A DNA stretch of 62,587 nucleotides from contig JAUCBJ010002408.1 in NCBI GenBank assembly GCA_032718475.1, positions 1-62,587 on the forward strand, given 5' to 3'. Shown piece by piece: positions 35,501-40,396 of this stretch. A program made the translations under genes and the position numbers. The first letter of the stretch is position 1; every line of letters starts with the position of its first letter. The notes under the pieces were generated by a model. The model saw only the letters and a list, made by a program, of their open reading frames with translations, was not told the DNA's origin and did no database searches. This stretch comes from Nemertoderma westbladi. Taxonomy: Eukaryota; Xenacoelomorpha; Nemertodermatida; Nemertodermatidae.

Positions 35501-35576
35501 GGAGGCCGGGGTCCACACGGTGGGCTACAACCCCCTGGGGATGGGCGGGGGAGGTCACGAACTGTGTGGTTGCCAT
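2420..35576 (-). CDS. RFX: RFX1/2/3-type winged-helix transcription factor (whole gene span)
   Basis: Regulatory factor X proteins bind X-box DNA as dimers in the nucleus; the RFX1/2/3 group is best known for controlling ciliary genes. Fourteen exons plus one alternative copy can be joined with consistent phases: 35576-35328, 32585-32480, 26971-26758, 26144-25925, optional 24447-24265, then either 22039-21858 or 21202-21021, then 17217-17101, 16712-16536, 16227-16029, 15795-15652, 8353-8204, 6865-6657, 5869-5707, 3205-2420. Without the cassette the CDS is 2916 nt (971 aa); with it 1032 aa. Human RFX1 is about 979 aa. Order: Gln/Thr-rich activation region, RFX DNA-binding domain (about residues 264-345), extended dimerisation region (about 400-700), acidic and Ala-rich tail. 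The intron at 8354-15651 hosts an opposite-strand deaminase gene. Noncoding 5' exons could lie above 35577 but none was identified. Confidence 0.96.
3345..3490 (+). mobile_element. tRNA-derived SINE in RFX intron 13
   Basis: The head has pol III-like boxes: TAGCTCGCAGTTGGTTGAGC (A box) and GGTTGTAGGTTCAGCCCC (B box, one mismatch). The body has CAGCCTTTCATCCACTGGGG and TCGATAAAATGAGTACCAG, a body type seen in SINEs of several marine invertebrates. Its 3' end runs straight into the 36-bp satellite. Confidence 0.75.
3490..5517. repeat. 36-bp minisatellite (about 56 units) of UUCG-type hairpins in RFX intron 13
   Basis: The unit contains CTACCTTCGGGTAG, then CAGATAGGAGTAGCGCCCAC. It is present about 56 times with point variants (TTCGG or CTCGG; AGGAG or AGGTG). 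Because 36 is divisible by three, two minus-strand frames stay open for hundreds of codons ([12 protein letters not shown] and [12 protein letters not shown] repeats). These ORFs lack independent support and are not annotated as genes. On the plus strand each unit folds into a 5-bp stem closed by a C(TTCG)G loop. Confidence 0.95.
5707..5869 (-). CDS. RFX: RFX exon 13 (end of conserved region)
   Basis: This 163-nt exon has acceptor TTTTTTAG and donor CAG|GTGAGT, phase 2 in and phase 0 out. It encodes [20 protein letters not shown] and [19 protein letters not shown], nearly identical to RFX3, then [11 protein letters not shown] in place of TPIAVMGEFGD. Confidence 0.97.
5870..6656. other. RFX intron 12, nothing recognised
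   Basis: AT-rich; no repeat or additional exon was identified. Confidence 0.5.
6657..6865 (-). CDS. RFX: RFX exon 12 (dimerisation region)
   Basis: This 209-nt exon has acceptor AACTGCAG and donor TACAG|GTTAGT, phase 0 in and phase 2 out. It encodes [20 protein letters not shown] and [20 protein letters not shown] and ends [11 protein letters not shown], the conserved end of the RFX dimerisation region. Confidence 0.97.
6925..7235 (-). mobile_element. LINE 3'-end fragment in RFX intron 11
   Basis: The stretch from TCTATCTATAATCGGCATTC through CAAAATTGCGCCGCCACAAC to AAGCGGAGGCGGTG matches, with divergence, the stretches at 43405-43460 and 56275-56470. Those lie at the 3' ends of minus-strand LINE copies, so this is a 5'-truncated 3'-UTR copy. 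Confidence 0.6.
7236..8203. other. RFX intron 11 remainder, nothing recognised
   Basis: AT-rich with no coding signal or tandem repeat found. Confidence 0.5.
8204..8353 (-). CDS. RFX: RFX exon 11 (dimerisation region)
   Basis: This exon of 50 whole codons has acceptor TTGCCTAG and donor CAG|GTTGGT. The product runs [20 protein letters not shown] and [20 protein letters not shown], then [10 protein letters not shown], almost the vertebrate sequence. The intron separating it from exon 10 is 7.3 kb and contains the complete deaminase gene on the other strand. Confidence 0.97.
8395..8645. repeat. Degenerate tandem repeat of about 20 bp
   Basis: Successive imperfect units of the form GTGACCAG..TTTTT occur about ten times (for example TTATGACCAGTTTTTTGTGA), ending with two close copies of ACCAGGGGAAATGTGAT. 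It is an old, decayed minisatellite. Confidence 0.6.
8646..9348. other. RFX intron 10, AT-rich, nothing recognised
   Basis: No coding, SINE or repeat signal was found before the 17-bp satellite. Confidence 0.5.
9349..9984. repeat. Head-to-head 17-bp satellite upstream of the deaminase gene
   Basis: About 27 copies of ATTCTTAGCCCGCGAGT or its CGGGT variant run from 9349 to 9807. A 58-bp spacer follows, then exactly seven copies in the opposite orientation (ACTCGCGGGCTAAGAAT, 9866-9984). The outer edges are both GAATTCTTAGC-type. The seven inverted units are all of the GAGT type while the long arm mixes both types. One strand can fold into a stem of at least 119 bp. The array ends 143 bp before the deaminase start codon. 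Confidence 0.95.
10128..10256 (+). CDS. Deaminase exon 1
   Basis: These 43 codons start [15 protein letters not shown] and end ECIARYK at donor AAG|GTAAGT in phase 0. The segment [11 protein letters not shown] fits the first beta strand of the deaminase fold and parallels [11 protein letters not shown] in the second domain. The upstream 140 bp is very AT-rich and an inverted satellite ends at 9984. Confidence 0.75.
10128..14896 (+). CDS. AID/APOBEC-like double-domain deaminase nested in an RFX intron (whole gene)
   Basis: Five exons (10128-10256, 10948-11104, 11654-11820, 13409-13607, 14511-14896) join in frame (phases 0,1,0,1) to 1038 nt, 345 aa. The N-terminal domain has the zinc-deaminase signature H51-A-E53 and S82-P-C84-I-G-C87 with 29 residues between E53 and P83, close to AID (H56, E58, C87, C90). 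The order after it also fits: a beta strand ([12 protein letters not shown]), a helix, a strand (IEVRPT), then helices. Residues about 184-345 look like a second copy of the fold: T221-A-E223 stands where HAE would be, the PCxxC is replaced by RIGRW, and [14 protein letters not shown] aligns with [18 protein letters not shown]. Family members deaminate cytosine in DNA or RNA, and invertebrate relatives are linked to immunity. No signal peptide is obvious. Another zinc deaminase family is the alternative, but SPCxxC and the strand pattern favour AID/APOBEC. Confidence 0.82.
10785..10905 (+). repeat. Dispersed repeat copy in deaminase intron 1
   Basis: TTCTGATACTCGTGGGTTTA...TTTGTTCGTGTGACAAACAA...GGATCATCACACTGTAAA is homologous to copies at 52915-53010, 53545-53640 (inverted) and 53660-53785. 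It explains the spurious ORF that begins here. Confidence 0.7.
10948..11104 (+). CDS. Deaminase exon 2 (zinc-binding catalytic motif)
   Basis: This 157-nt exon has acceptor AAAAAACAG and donor ATAG|GTGAGC, phase 0 in and phase 1 out. It encodes [20 protein letters not shown], then [20 protein letters not shown]. It holds the putative zinc ligands H51, C84 and C87 and the catalytic E53. The start was set by the splice acceptor, since an upstream in-frame ATG at 10798 belongs to intron and a dispersed repeat. Confidence 0.9.
11466..11582 (+). repeat. (TGTC)n microsatellite in deaminase intron 2
   Basis: Nearly perfect TGTC repeats over about 115 bp, with one interruption near 11500, lie 72 bp upstream of exon 3. 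Confidence 0.97.
11654..11820 (+). CDS. Deaminase exon 3
   Basis: This 167-nt exon has acceptor CATTTAG and donor TTG|GTAAGA, phase 1 in and phase 0 out. It encodes [20 protein letters not shown], a short helix ([11 protein letters not shown]) and [20 protein letters not shown]. This matches the strand-helix-strand-helix that follows the PCxxC motif in AID/APOBEC proteins. Confidence 0.85.
11821..13408. other. Deaminase intron 3 with internal direct and inverted repeats
   Basis: A 47-bp sequence is present identically at 12745-12791 and 13241-13287 (it includes TTACAGTAGCGTTTAGCAAA). An inverted pair, GCGATATACAGAAAAGTGGCC at 12059-12080 against GGCCACTTTTCTGTATATTGC at 12891-12911, brackets about 830 bp and suggests a foldback insertion. 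No extra exon is needed for the reading frame. Confidence 0.6.
13409..13607 (+). CDS. Deaminase exon 4 (end of domain 1, start of domain 2)
   Basis: This 199-nt exon has acceptor TTATTCAG and donor TCAG|GTAGGT, phase 0 in and phase 1 out. It encodes [20 protein letters not shown] and a helix LFRSLLL, then [20 protein letters not shown], which looks like the first strand of a second deaminase fold. The donor is followed at once by a minisatellite. Confidence 0.82.
13617..14440 (+). repeat. Minisatellite with 161-bp higher-order period in deaminase intron 4
   Basis: Two related units alternate: TTTATTTGTCCGGTAATTAT and TTTATTTGTCCGACGAATGT. They are arranged so that the pattern repeats every 161 bp over the first three blocks (short ORFs recur at 13670, 13831 and 13992). 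It fills almost the whole intron between exons 4 and 5. Confidence 0.93.
14511..14896 (+). CDS. Deaminase exon 5 (zinc-less second domain, stop)
   Basis: This exon has acceptor TATTACAG and 128 codons to TAA at 14894-14896. It begins [16 protein letters not shown] where domain 1 has [14 protein letters not shown], so the zinc histidine is Thr. [17 protein letters not shown] takes the place of [18 protein letters not shown], so both cysteines are lost. Later [16 protein letters not shown] and [16 protein letters not shown] follow the strand and helix pattern of exon 3. Full-length open frame with normal codons argues for a maintained pseudo-catalytic domain, not a decayed one. Confidence 0.85.
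14897..15142 (+). terminator. Deaminase 3' UTR with poly(A) signal
   Basis: AATAAA at 15137-15142 follows the stop codon by about 240 nt and is the first strong signal downstream. Cleavage would occur about 15155-15170, still inside the RFX intron and before RFX exon 10. Confidence 0.5.
15143..15651. other. RFX intron 10, between nested gene and exon 10
   Basis: AT-rich; no feature recognised. Confidence 0.5.
15652..15795 (-). CDS. RFX: RFX exon 10 (dimerisation region)
   Basis: This exon of 48 whole codons lies between acceptor TATTTTAG and donor AAG|GTGAGT. It encodes [20 protein letters not shown] and [13 protein letters not shown], closely matching the [24 protein letters not shown] segment of RFX3, and ends EMLKAK. 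It was recovered from the splice sites and is short enough to be missed by ORF length cut-offs. Confidence 0.96.
16029..16227 (-). CDS. RFX: RFX exon 9 (dimerisation region)
   Basis: This 199-nt exon has acceptor CCCCACAG and donor CAG|GTTTGT, phase 2 in and phase 0 out. It encodes [20 protein letters not shown] and LWQTFWR, nearly identical to the RFX1/2/3 boxes B/C. A shorter, variable stretch follows, ending DTLLYQ. The serine-rich insert seen here in RFX3 is reduced. Confidence 0.97.
16536..16712 (-). CDS. RFX: RFX exon 8 (linker and start of dimerisation region)
   Basis: This 177-nt exon has acceptor CTCACTAG and donor CTACAG|GTTAGG, phase 2 in and out. It encodes a Gly/Pro-rich start ([20 protein letters not shown]), then a segment ending [12 protein letters not shown], matching the vertebrate FEDIKSLQSLYR that opens the extended dimerisation region. 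The linker between wing and dimerisation region is less conserved, as expected. Confidence 0.93.
16994..17007. promoter_or_regulatory. Consensus X-box (RFX binding site) inside the RFX gene
   Basis: GTGACCATGGTAAC is a full inverted-repeat match to the RFX consensus GTNRCC-N2-RGYAAC, in the intron between exons 7 and 8, about 94 bp from exon 7. Binding by the gene's own product would allow feedback. The match is seen; function is inferred. Confidence 0.5.
17101..17217 (-). CDS. RFX: RFX exon 7 (wing of the DNA-binding domain)
   Basis: This 117-nt exon has acceptor TTACTTAG and donor AAAAA|GTTAGT, phase 2 in and out. With the AG from exon 6 it completes LGTR and then encodes [20 protein letters not shown] and [14 protein letters not shown]. 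This is the wing/helix-4 part, nearly identical to RFX1/2/3 including SKYHYYGIR. It is shared by both alternative versions of exon 6. Confidence 0.97.
17300..17535. repeat. G-rich minisatellite of about 36 bp next to RFX exon 7
   Basis: About six units of the form GGTAACCTGGGATGGGCGCGG with variants, in the intron just upstream (sense) of exon 7. Minus-strand open frames here (Pro/His-rich) follow from the repeat length and are not treated as genes. Confidence 0.85.
17690..21006. repeat. 23-bp TACTAAC array (about 140 units) in the RFX alternative-exon intron
   Basis: The plus-strand unit contains GTGGTTAGTAAGATTGAGTG or the TTGTTAG variant, repeated from 17756 to 21006 with a decayed edge to 17690. 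Higher-order blocks marked by GAGTTGAGTGATTGTGG recur near 18310, 18640, 18970, 19205 and 19440. In RFX sense each unit reads CTTACTAACCACAAACACTC: it contains TACTAAC, has no G in the consensus, and so has no AG or GT. The array begins about 15 nt past the exon 6b donor. Confidence 0.97.
21021..21202 (-). CDS. RFX: RFX exon 6b, alternative first half of the DNA-binding domain
   Basis: This second 182-nt exon has exactly the same boundaries and phases as 6a (acceptor TACGGTAG, donor CACCAG|GTCGGT). It encodes [19 protein letters not shown], then [20 protein letters not shown], then [20 protein letters not shown]. It is closer than 6a to vertebrate RFX1 (HCQEQ...[26 protein letters not shown]), so it is likely the canonical version. 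The TACTAAC-rich array begins about 15 nt beyond its donor. Joining both copies, or skipping both, breaks the frame. Confidence 0.93.
21203..21857. other. Intron between the two alternative RFX exons
   Basis: This 655-nt intron holds a 15-nt C run at 21402-21416 (G run in RFX sense) and a 19-bp repeat (2.5 copies, 21803-21848) with the palindrome TGACGTCA at 21823-21830 right after the exon 6a donor. A short plus-strand open frame at 21554 has no support. Confidence 0.6.
21858..22039 (-). CDS. RFX: RFX exon 6a, alternative first half of the DNA-binding domain
   Basis: This 182-nt exon has acceptor GGATTAG and donor CACCAG|GTTATA, phase 0 in and phase 2 out. It encodes [19 protein letters not shown] and then [20 protein letters not shown], followed by [20 protein letters not shown]. 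These are helices 1 to 3 of the RFX winged helix; the wing and C-terminal helix are in exon 7. It differs from exon 6b at about 13 of 61 residues and is the more diverged from the vertebrate consensus, but the [14 protein letters not shown] recognition segment is unchanged. Both donors are weak. Confidence 0.92.
22040..24264. other. RFX intron 5, nothing recognised
   Basis: About 2.2 kb of AT-rich DNA. No exon, SINE or tandem repeat was seen; a 61-codon plus-strand ORF at 23169 lacks support. Confidence 0.5.
24265..24447 (-). CDS. RFX: RFX exon 5, probable cassette exon
   Basis: This 183-nt open stretch (61 codons, phase 0 at both ends) has a pyrimidine-rich tract, acceptor GCGTAG and donor ACT|GTAAGC. 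It encodes [20 protein letters not shown] followed by Ala/Thr-rich sequence ending ASCASPAT. Its end repeats the ASPAT that closes exon 4, so the same peptide would precede the DNA-binding domain whether or not it is included. Being divisible by three, it can be skipped freely. Vertebrate RFX2 and RFX3 have a length variant at the same place. The exon is GC-rich beside AT-rich intron, which supports coding status. There is no transcript evidence. Confidence 0.65.
24925..25480. mobile_element. Small foldback element in RFX intron 4
   Basis: Inverted ends TATAGTTGAAACAGAGAC (near 24935) and GTCTCTGTTTCAACTCTAG (near 25450) enclose direct and inverted copies of the words TCTCTGATCTC and GGTCTCCGG. 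No coding sequence. A 16-nt C run follows at 25511. Confidence 0.6.
25925..26144 (-). CDS. RFX: RFX exon 4 (ends at the RASPAT junction before the DNA-binding domain)
   Basis: This 220-nt exon has acceptor ATATTTAG and donor ACT|GTGAGT, phase 2 in and phase 0 out. It encodes a polyglutamine run, a Thr/Ser-rich segment, [10 protein letters not shown], and ends [10 protein letters not shown]. In vertebrate RFX1/2/3 the motif HTTRASPAT sits directly before the DNA-binding domain or before a short alternative insert. This fixes exon 4 as the exon that joins to 6a or 6b, directly or through the cassette exon. Confidence 0.93.
26170..26450 (-). mobile_element. tRNA-derived SINE in RFX intron 3
   Basis: On the minus strand an A box (TGGCGCAGTGGTTA, 26438-26425) and a B box (GGGTTCGATCCCC, 26394-26382) are spaced as in a tRNA. 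They are followed by an unrelated body with Gly-codon-like CCCC runs. The tRNA part is not cloverleaf-perfect at its 3' side, so this is a SINE and not a tRNA gene. The far edge at about 26170 is uncertain. Confidence 0.75.
26758..26971 (-). CDS. RFX: RFX exon 3
   Basis: This 214-nt exon has acceptor TTTTCTAG and donor AACAT|GTTAGT, phase 1 in and phase 2 out. The product begins [14 protein letters not shown] and contains [18 protein letters not shown]-like sequence, which parallels the VQYVEG...VYTNG segment of vertebrate RFX1/2/3. GTTAGT donors recur at exons 7, 8 (GTTAGG) and 12, so this gene tolerates them. Confidence 0.88.
27190..28265 (+). pseudogene. 5'-truncated non-LTR retrotransposon, C-terminal ORF2 part
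   Basis: An open frame (27219-28130) begins within ILGVMFD, the motif after the reverse-transcriptase palm, continues through the thumb, and ends in a cysteine-rich C-terminal motif ([16 protein letters not shown]). A short 3' UTR ends at a TA microsatellite (28266-28280), the usual position for a LINE tail. Truncation removed the endonuclease and catalytic palm. Jockey-like by eye; clade unproven. It lies opposite to RFX in intron 2. Confidence 0.85.
28281..29280. other. RFX intron 2 segment
   Basis: A 22-nt G run at 28399-28420; otherwise nothing recognised. Confidence 0.5.
29285..29710. repeat. 32-bp minisatellite of 18-nt palindromes
   Basis: About 13 units, each with TCTCAGCCTAGGCTGAGA or a near variant followed by (T/C)GACTGAGGAGTGT. 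The 18-nt core is a perfect palindrome in most units, so both strands can form a row of short hairpins. Confidence 0.93.
30019..30432 (+). CDS. Uncharacterised 137-codon ORF, doubtful
   Basis: It begins [20 protein letters not shown], is Lys/Asn-rich in the middle and ends IRAIRSAPE. It abuts, tail to tail, the minus-strand reverse-transcriptase ORF ending at 30433. The opposite strand of its last third reads as continuation of that LINE with frameshifts, so this ORF may be antisense to LINE coding sequence. No domain recognised. Confidence 0.2.
   Translation: MFKQRMGLITRQGTNGMRTEKHSPQQNIKVVNTNSKNIRAWLKSNIKKNIINTIVRAYYELNDPQSHMLQNKRFKGWITGLGLKELGDPKKIPNSLPLVSKRDCDSTKASSDEFSVHCIPMAIEPLMSIRAIRSAPE
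30433..31500 (-). pseudogene. Non-LTR retrotransposon reverse-transcriptase fragment
   Basis: A 349-codon open frame contains the palm motifs [16 protein letters not shown] and [10 protein letters not shown] and thumb sequence through to FLGYKL. No endonuclease lies upstream, so the copy is 5'-truncated. It is in RFX sense orientation within intron 2. Coding sequence probably continues below 30433 with frameshifts. Confidence 0.85.
31501..32479. other. RFX intron 2 segment with GC-rich inverted words
   Basis: Between 32098 and 32395 words such as CCGTTCAC, GCGGTA and CCGCGCGG recur in both orientations (CCCCGTTCACATCCAACGG against CCGTTCCGTTGAACGGG). This suggests a small non-autonomous DNA transposon. 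A 23-nt C run is at 32433-32455. Confidence 0.4.
32480..32585 (-). CDS. RFX: RFX exon 2
   Basis: This 106-nt exon has acceptor TATTTAG and donor G|GTAAGTAAC, entering in phase 0 and leaving in phase 1. It encodes [12 protein letters not shown] and then a Gln/Asn-rich stretch ending HQYVIG. It is typical of the weakly conserved activation region and is supported mainly by its splice sites and by phase agreement with both neighbours. A 23-nt C run lies at 32433-32455 in the downstream intron. Confidence 0.8.
33728..33807. repeat. Short perfect hairpin
   Basis: GGTACCACTCAAGGCGTCC and GGACGCCTTGGTACCAC bracket TTTAATACAGTA...TACTGTATTAAA, making a stem of about 30 bp with a small loop. Confidence 0.8.
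34127..34925 (-). pseudogene. 5'-truncated LINE copy in RFX intron 1
   Basis: The minus strand carries the end of a reverse transcriptase (FADDIALL-type palm near 34870) and thumb ([48 protein letters not shown]). A frame break near 34375 is followed by [20 protein letters not shown]. It is nearly identical to 42640-43240, so both are recent copies of one family. Full function is lost. Confidence 0.9.
35328..35576 (-). CDS. RFX: RFX exon 1 (start codon exon)
   Basis: The start codon is at 35576-35574 in a good Kozak context (ACCATGG). It opens 83 codons beginning MATTQFVTS, similar to the MATQAYVTE start of RFX1. The exon is rich in Gln, Pro, Val and Thr, as expected for the activation region. 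The donor CAG|GTGAGT at 35327 ends it in phase 0. The reading frame continues past the donor through copies of a short repeat (ACTATTGTCGGACT on the plus strand), so intron retention would add a repetitive tail. Confidence 0.85.
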
Positions 35577-38343
35577 GGTACGATACGAAGTGAAATAAAG
35601 CGATTATTCGATATAAATCTGAGGAAACCTACAAACAATAAAATATTAAATATTAGCAAAGTCATAATTAGAAATTAATAAAATCATATTGACATTCATT
35701 TCATAAATATTTCATATATTCCTTTTTTCATAACATTCATAAAATAGGGATAAATACGGGTCCTGGGGTGGGGGGATTCCATGTTCTTCGGGAAAACCAG
35801 CGGGAAATAGAAGCAAATAACAGTTGATTAGGAGCATAATTAAACCTTAGCCCGTGCTATTTACTCTTGTTTAATGTTTTGATTAGTATAACAGGGACCA
35901 TACCCTGGTCCTTTCCAATAATTGATGTTTAACATTGCAGGATGGCCGCCATGTAATCTGTATCATAATAAAGCAATTGGCAAAGGCCAACAGCATCAGC
36001 AAGAAGGGAAATAATTTCGAGAAGTGGTCCTTGTTCATTGTTGTAGGAGTGAGAAACTTAATTGGACTGAAAAAATATTAGTACGATACTTAAGGTTTGT
36101 ATATATATCAGTATATTATATATACCAAACATTAGGCCTACATTTCCACAGATATACTGACATAACGATGATATAGGCCTATAGACCTATCTTCTAAATC
36201 TATCATTCATATAGGCCCTATAGATACCGTAGCCTAGTGCCCAGCCCAGCTATATATAATGGATTACTAGTCATATCTCTTAGTGCTGCCGCATTCTTAG
36301 TATGGTTTTGGTGAGGATGTCAGTTTTAATTAAAATTCTGGAGCCCAATATAAATCGATTTGAGATTCCACTATCCTGCAAATTGGCACGCTGAATGCTG
36401 CCGGGCCTCTAGGCCTTACTGCCTTAGAATCAAGCTGGCAAATGCGGTATTTAGCAAGATATTGTTACAGATTGTTGCATCAGTGCTGCAGTGTGTTGCC
36501 TGCGAGCCAGCCGAACTGTCGGCTGCAATGTTATGAATAATCAGATATTGAGCAGTTGGGCCATGCCATCGCCTATACCGGGACTGGTTATTTGGCATTG
36601 CCACATGCACACATGTCAGCATGAGCATGCACAATATCAGAATATACAGGACAGGGCATGGCAAATGGGGTAGGAAGCAGCTAGCAGGACATCAAGCAGT
36701 CAAGTTAGTGGACGTTTGTAGTTAGGAAGTTAGCCAGTTACGTAGGCCTACCGGTACCCATACTACCGGTCAGCCGGTACCATGTGCTATCGGTATAAAT
36801 ATTTTACCGCTGTCAGGCCTGCAGGCTGTCGTGAACGGGTAGGCCTACCAGCCTACCAGTACCGGTACTGCGTTAAGGTGGTGCGGTACGCTGGTACCGA
36901 TCCCGTCCCCGTAGCCGTACCCTGGTTGCCTGGTACCGTGCCGTGCTGTAAGGTCTGAAGGTAGGTAAGTAAGGTAGGCCTAATGCAGTAATCAGGTAAT
37001 GACAAACCACCAAACTGCAGGACCGGTCAGCCGGCTCCCGGTTGTCAACATGCAGACATGAAACCTGTCATACCATATAGGCCCTACAGGAAAGTTGATG
37101 GATATGTGTAACAGTGTAATTGAATCCCAAAATACGGATATTATACAGGTAGAACTTCATATAAGAATACAACTAAGGTTTCTAAGACATTAAAAAGGGC
37201 TGCCAAGCAACTCAAAACTTACCTAGGTGCTTCAACGGTCACCGGGATACTGTGTCTATGGAATCAATTCTCTCTGACAACTGTCACTAACCATATACCC
37301 TTGTAACTAATGCATATTCATCCGCATGAAAAATCTCTTTGTATTACAATAAGGAATATGGTTAAAATATCAACCAATTTACATATAACGCATAGAAAAA
37401 TCACGTTTACCCATAAATATTGTACCAGATTTTCGAACTACGCTGATACTACTTCAAATTTTGGTATAGTTACCGTCCTATATTTTAATGCTGGAATGGC
37501 GTAACATTTCTCACAGTTAGTTATTGTCAGGGACAACGCATGACGCAAACAATCCTCTCTACAACAAATTTGGCGGAAAATTCAAATCTCTAGATACAGA
37601 TGAAACCAAAGCATTTTTAATCAATTATTTGATTTAATTAAACTACTTTTACCCGGCAAAACGTGTCCAATTTCAAAGCGAAATTTCACAACTATACTGT
37701 TGCATAATTGTGTAGAGATGAGGACACTAAACGTTGCCTCAAATTCCCTCTTAAATTGTTATATCTACAAAAAAATTATCGAAAAATAATTGGGTTGTTT
37801 CCAATGATGTCGAAAATCAAGTAATCACATTAAAGCACGGGTTGACAAACTCATTCCGAGAATTATATTTTACGCAATTAAAGCAGTTCACAACATTAAA
37901 GTCTTCATCTCATATGGCCTAACCTGAAACCAAAAGATTTCAACAATGGATTTATTTTCAAACAAAATTAAAGCTTTCTGTAATACGGTTATTTAAGCGA
38001 GCAAGCAAGTAATTATTCTCTATACATTGATCATATCAATCATGATCTACATGAAATATCAAGAAAAATGATTAAATTCCAAGCGCGTTTTGTAATTCCC
38101 CCGACATGTCTGTTGGAGTTGGACTTGACATAAAGCAGCTATAAATCCAGACAGGTGGTGACTCGAATTTTCGTTATTGCATTGAATTGTGTCCATTGCA
38201 TCAATTATCCTTTTTTAGTTGAATAGTTTTTCCATTGTTTTCCCAGCACAAATTTGGTTCAAAATATACAAAAAGTAAAAAAATAATAAAAAAAAACATT
38301 TTAATTCAATTTTCGGTATTGTATCAAATATGCTACAGCATTT
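35577..38343. other. Upstream flank of RFX, no gene recognised
   Basis: No convincing coding exon. 36100-37090 is rich in AGGCCTA and ACCGGTACC words. The RFX promoter and any 5' UTR exon could lie here, but no specific site can be supported. Confidence 0.4.
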
Positions 38344-40396
38344 GAATAGCCTTTCCTAAATTTAAAAATAAACGGCGACCTACTGTGAAGACGCTTGTAG
38401 GAGTTGCGACCACAAGCGGTTTACTCCCGCAACTGAAACATATGAGTATGAGAACCCTCCACCTCCAGGAGAAATACCGGCTCGGTCGTCGCCCGGATCA
38501 ACAAGGACCGCGTCCCTCAGTGGTACACCAGGCTGGGGTCGATAAATTGGCTACTGGAACAGAAGACAGAGAAGAAAGAAGAACCAACCTGTTGAAATGT
38601 AAAACGACACTAAAGATTGCTACAATGAACGCACGCACGCTGAAAGCACTTACCAAACAGGGTGACATGGTCGCTCTGGCAATGGAATATAACATCGACA
38701 TCATCTGCATCCAAGAACATCGGATTTGTCATGAAGACACTGCCATGAAGTACAATGACATTGGAAAGGGATGGACGTTAGTAACAAGCTCAGCAGTAAG
38801 AAACTCGGCCAATGCATCAATTGGTGGAGTAGGAATTCTGCTAAGCCCATTTGCACTTAAGACCCTAAACAACATCGAATCTATAAATTCCAGGGTTATG
38901 ATCGCAACATTTGATGGGAATCCCAAGGCAACAGTTATATGCTGCTACAGTCCAACCAATGCTTCAGAGCCAGAACAATCAGTCAAGTTTTATGAAGTTC
39001 TGACTGGACTTATAAAGGACATTCCGAAACACAATGTTAAAGTCATTGCTGGTGACCTGAATGCGCAAATTGGCTCAGAAGACATCAAGGGTTACACCAG
39101 TTCTAACAGAAATTGGTACTTACGTTTAGACCTAATGGAAGAATGTGAATTGATACCAACAAACAACACATTCGAAAAGGGTAAGGGGAAGCTATGGACC
39201 TTCCAATACCCTAATGGAACCAAAAGCACAACTGGATTACATCCTTATAAACAAAAAGTGGAGAAACAGCATGATCAACTGCGAGGCATACAGCTCGTTC
39301 AACCTAATTGGTTCGGACCAGATAATTGTGACTGCAGAGATCAGACTCAGTTTGAGAGCCAGCAAACCCAGGACAAGCAAGCAAATCAACTATGACTGGG
39401 GGAAACTCAGAACTGACAATGCTGTAAAGGATGCTTATACAGTAGAAGTTCAAAACCGCTTTGAAGCACTTCAGTCAATGGATGAAGACGAATCCACCGA
39501 TTCAATATACCAGAATATAATAACAGCCCACAAGGAATCAGCTAAGAGGCATATCCCCCAAAAACCCAAACGAAAACAGTATGTGCCATGGCAAAACTCT
39601 GAGGTTACTTGTAAGAGAGAAGATCTTAAGATAGCCTACAAAGTTAAAACCGAACAACCAACAACCGAAAACATTAACAAGGTTGAGAAAGCTAAGGACG
39701 ATCTTAAATTGGCCTACAACATCAGCCAGGAAAAGTACATACAGGATAAAATTGAAGCAATTACAACTGCTCACATACAGCAACAATCAAGACTTACCTG
39801 GCAAACTGTAAATGAGGTATCTGGTCGGAAAAGTTATGCAGAGGGGCGCCTCAAAGCCGATAGTCCTGAAGAACGTGTTGGGAAGTGGAAAAATCACTTC
39901 AGCAAATTGCTTGGGCAGCCACCAAACATCGAGGTCAGCCCTACAAGGAAAATATATGACAAGACACTACCTATAGAAACAGGGGACTTCACACCTGCCG
40001 AACTCCAAAGACGCATTAAAAGCATGTCCAATAATAAAGCGAGTGGATTATATGAAATCCCAGCGGAGGTATGGAAAACAGGAGTGCTAAACAGACCATT
40101 ATTGAATGTTTGCAACCGGATGTTAAAAGGGGAAAAGCCACCACCAATTTGGACTAAAGCCTCTCCCCAAGAAAGGAGACCTCGGCATACCAACAAACTA
40201 TCGTGGGATCTGTCTGCTTGTAGTAGCTGCCAAAATATACAATAAAGTGATTCTATATAGGATTAGGCCTCACATAGAGAAACTACTGCGTAAGAGCCAA
40301 AACGGATTTCGACCAAGTAGATCAACAATAGCTCAGATACTTGCACTACGGAGACTGATTGAAGGAATTAAGTCAAAGAATCCCCCGCAGTCATGA
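38344..40396 (+). pseudogene. LINE ORF2, endonuclease and N-terminal RT part (frameshifted)
   Basis: The first frame (38385 to about 39225) has apurinic-endonuclease motifs: MNARTL, the catalytic Glu in IQEHRI, and AGDLNAQIGS. A shift near 39220 moves to the frame with QLDYILINKKW. There the final catalytic SDH reads GSDQ, so the active-site His is replaced. The second frame continues to the first RT block (MSNNKASGLYEIPAEVWK) and then shifts again near 40180. Homology stops near 40396, before the palm A motif. Confidence 0.88.

Noticed and set aside
36416-36664. 82-codon minus-strand ORF as an RFX 5' exon
   Set aside because: No splice donor in a useful phase and no similarity; exon 1 already starts with a well-placed ATG.
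38515-38545. SINE body homology (TGGGGTCGATAAA) inside the LINE
   Set aside because: Only about 12 bases are shared with the SINE at 3345; too short to claim a shared tail.
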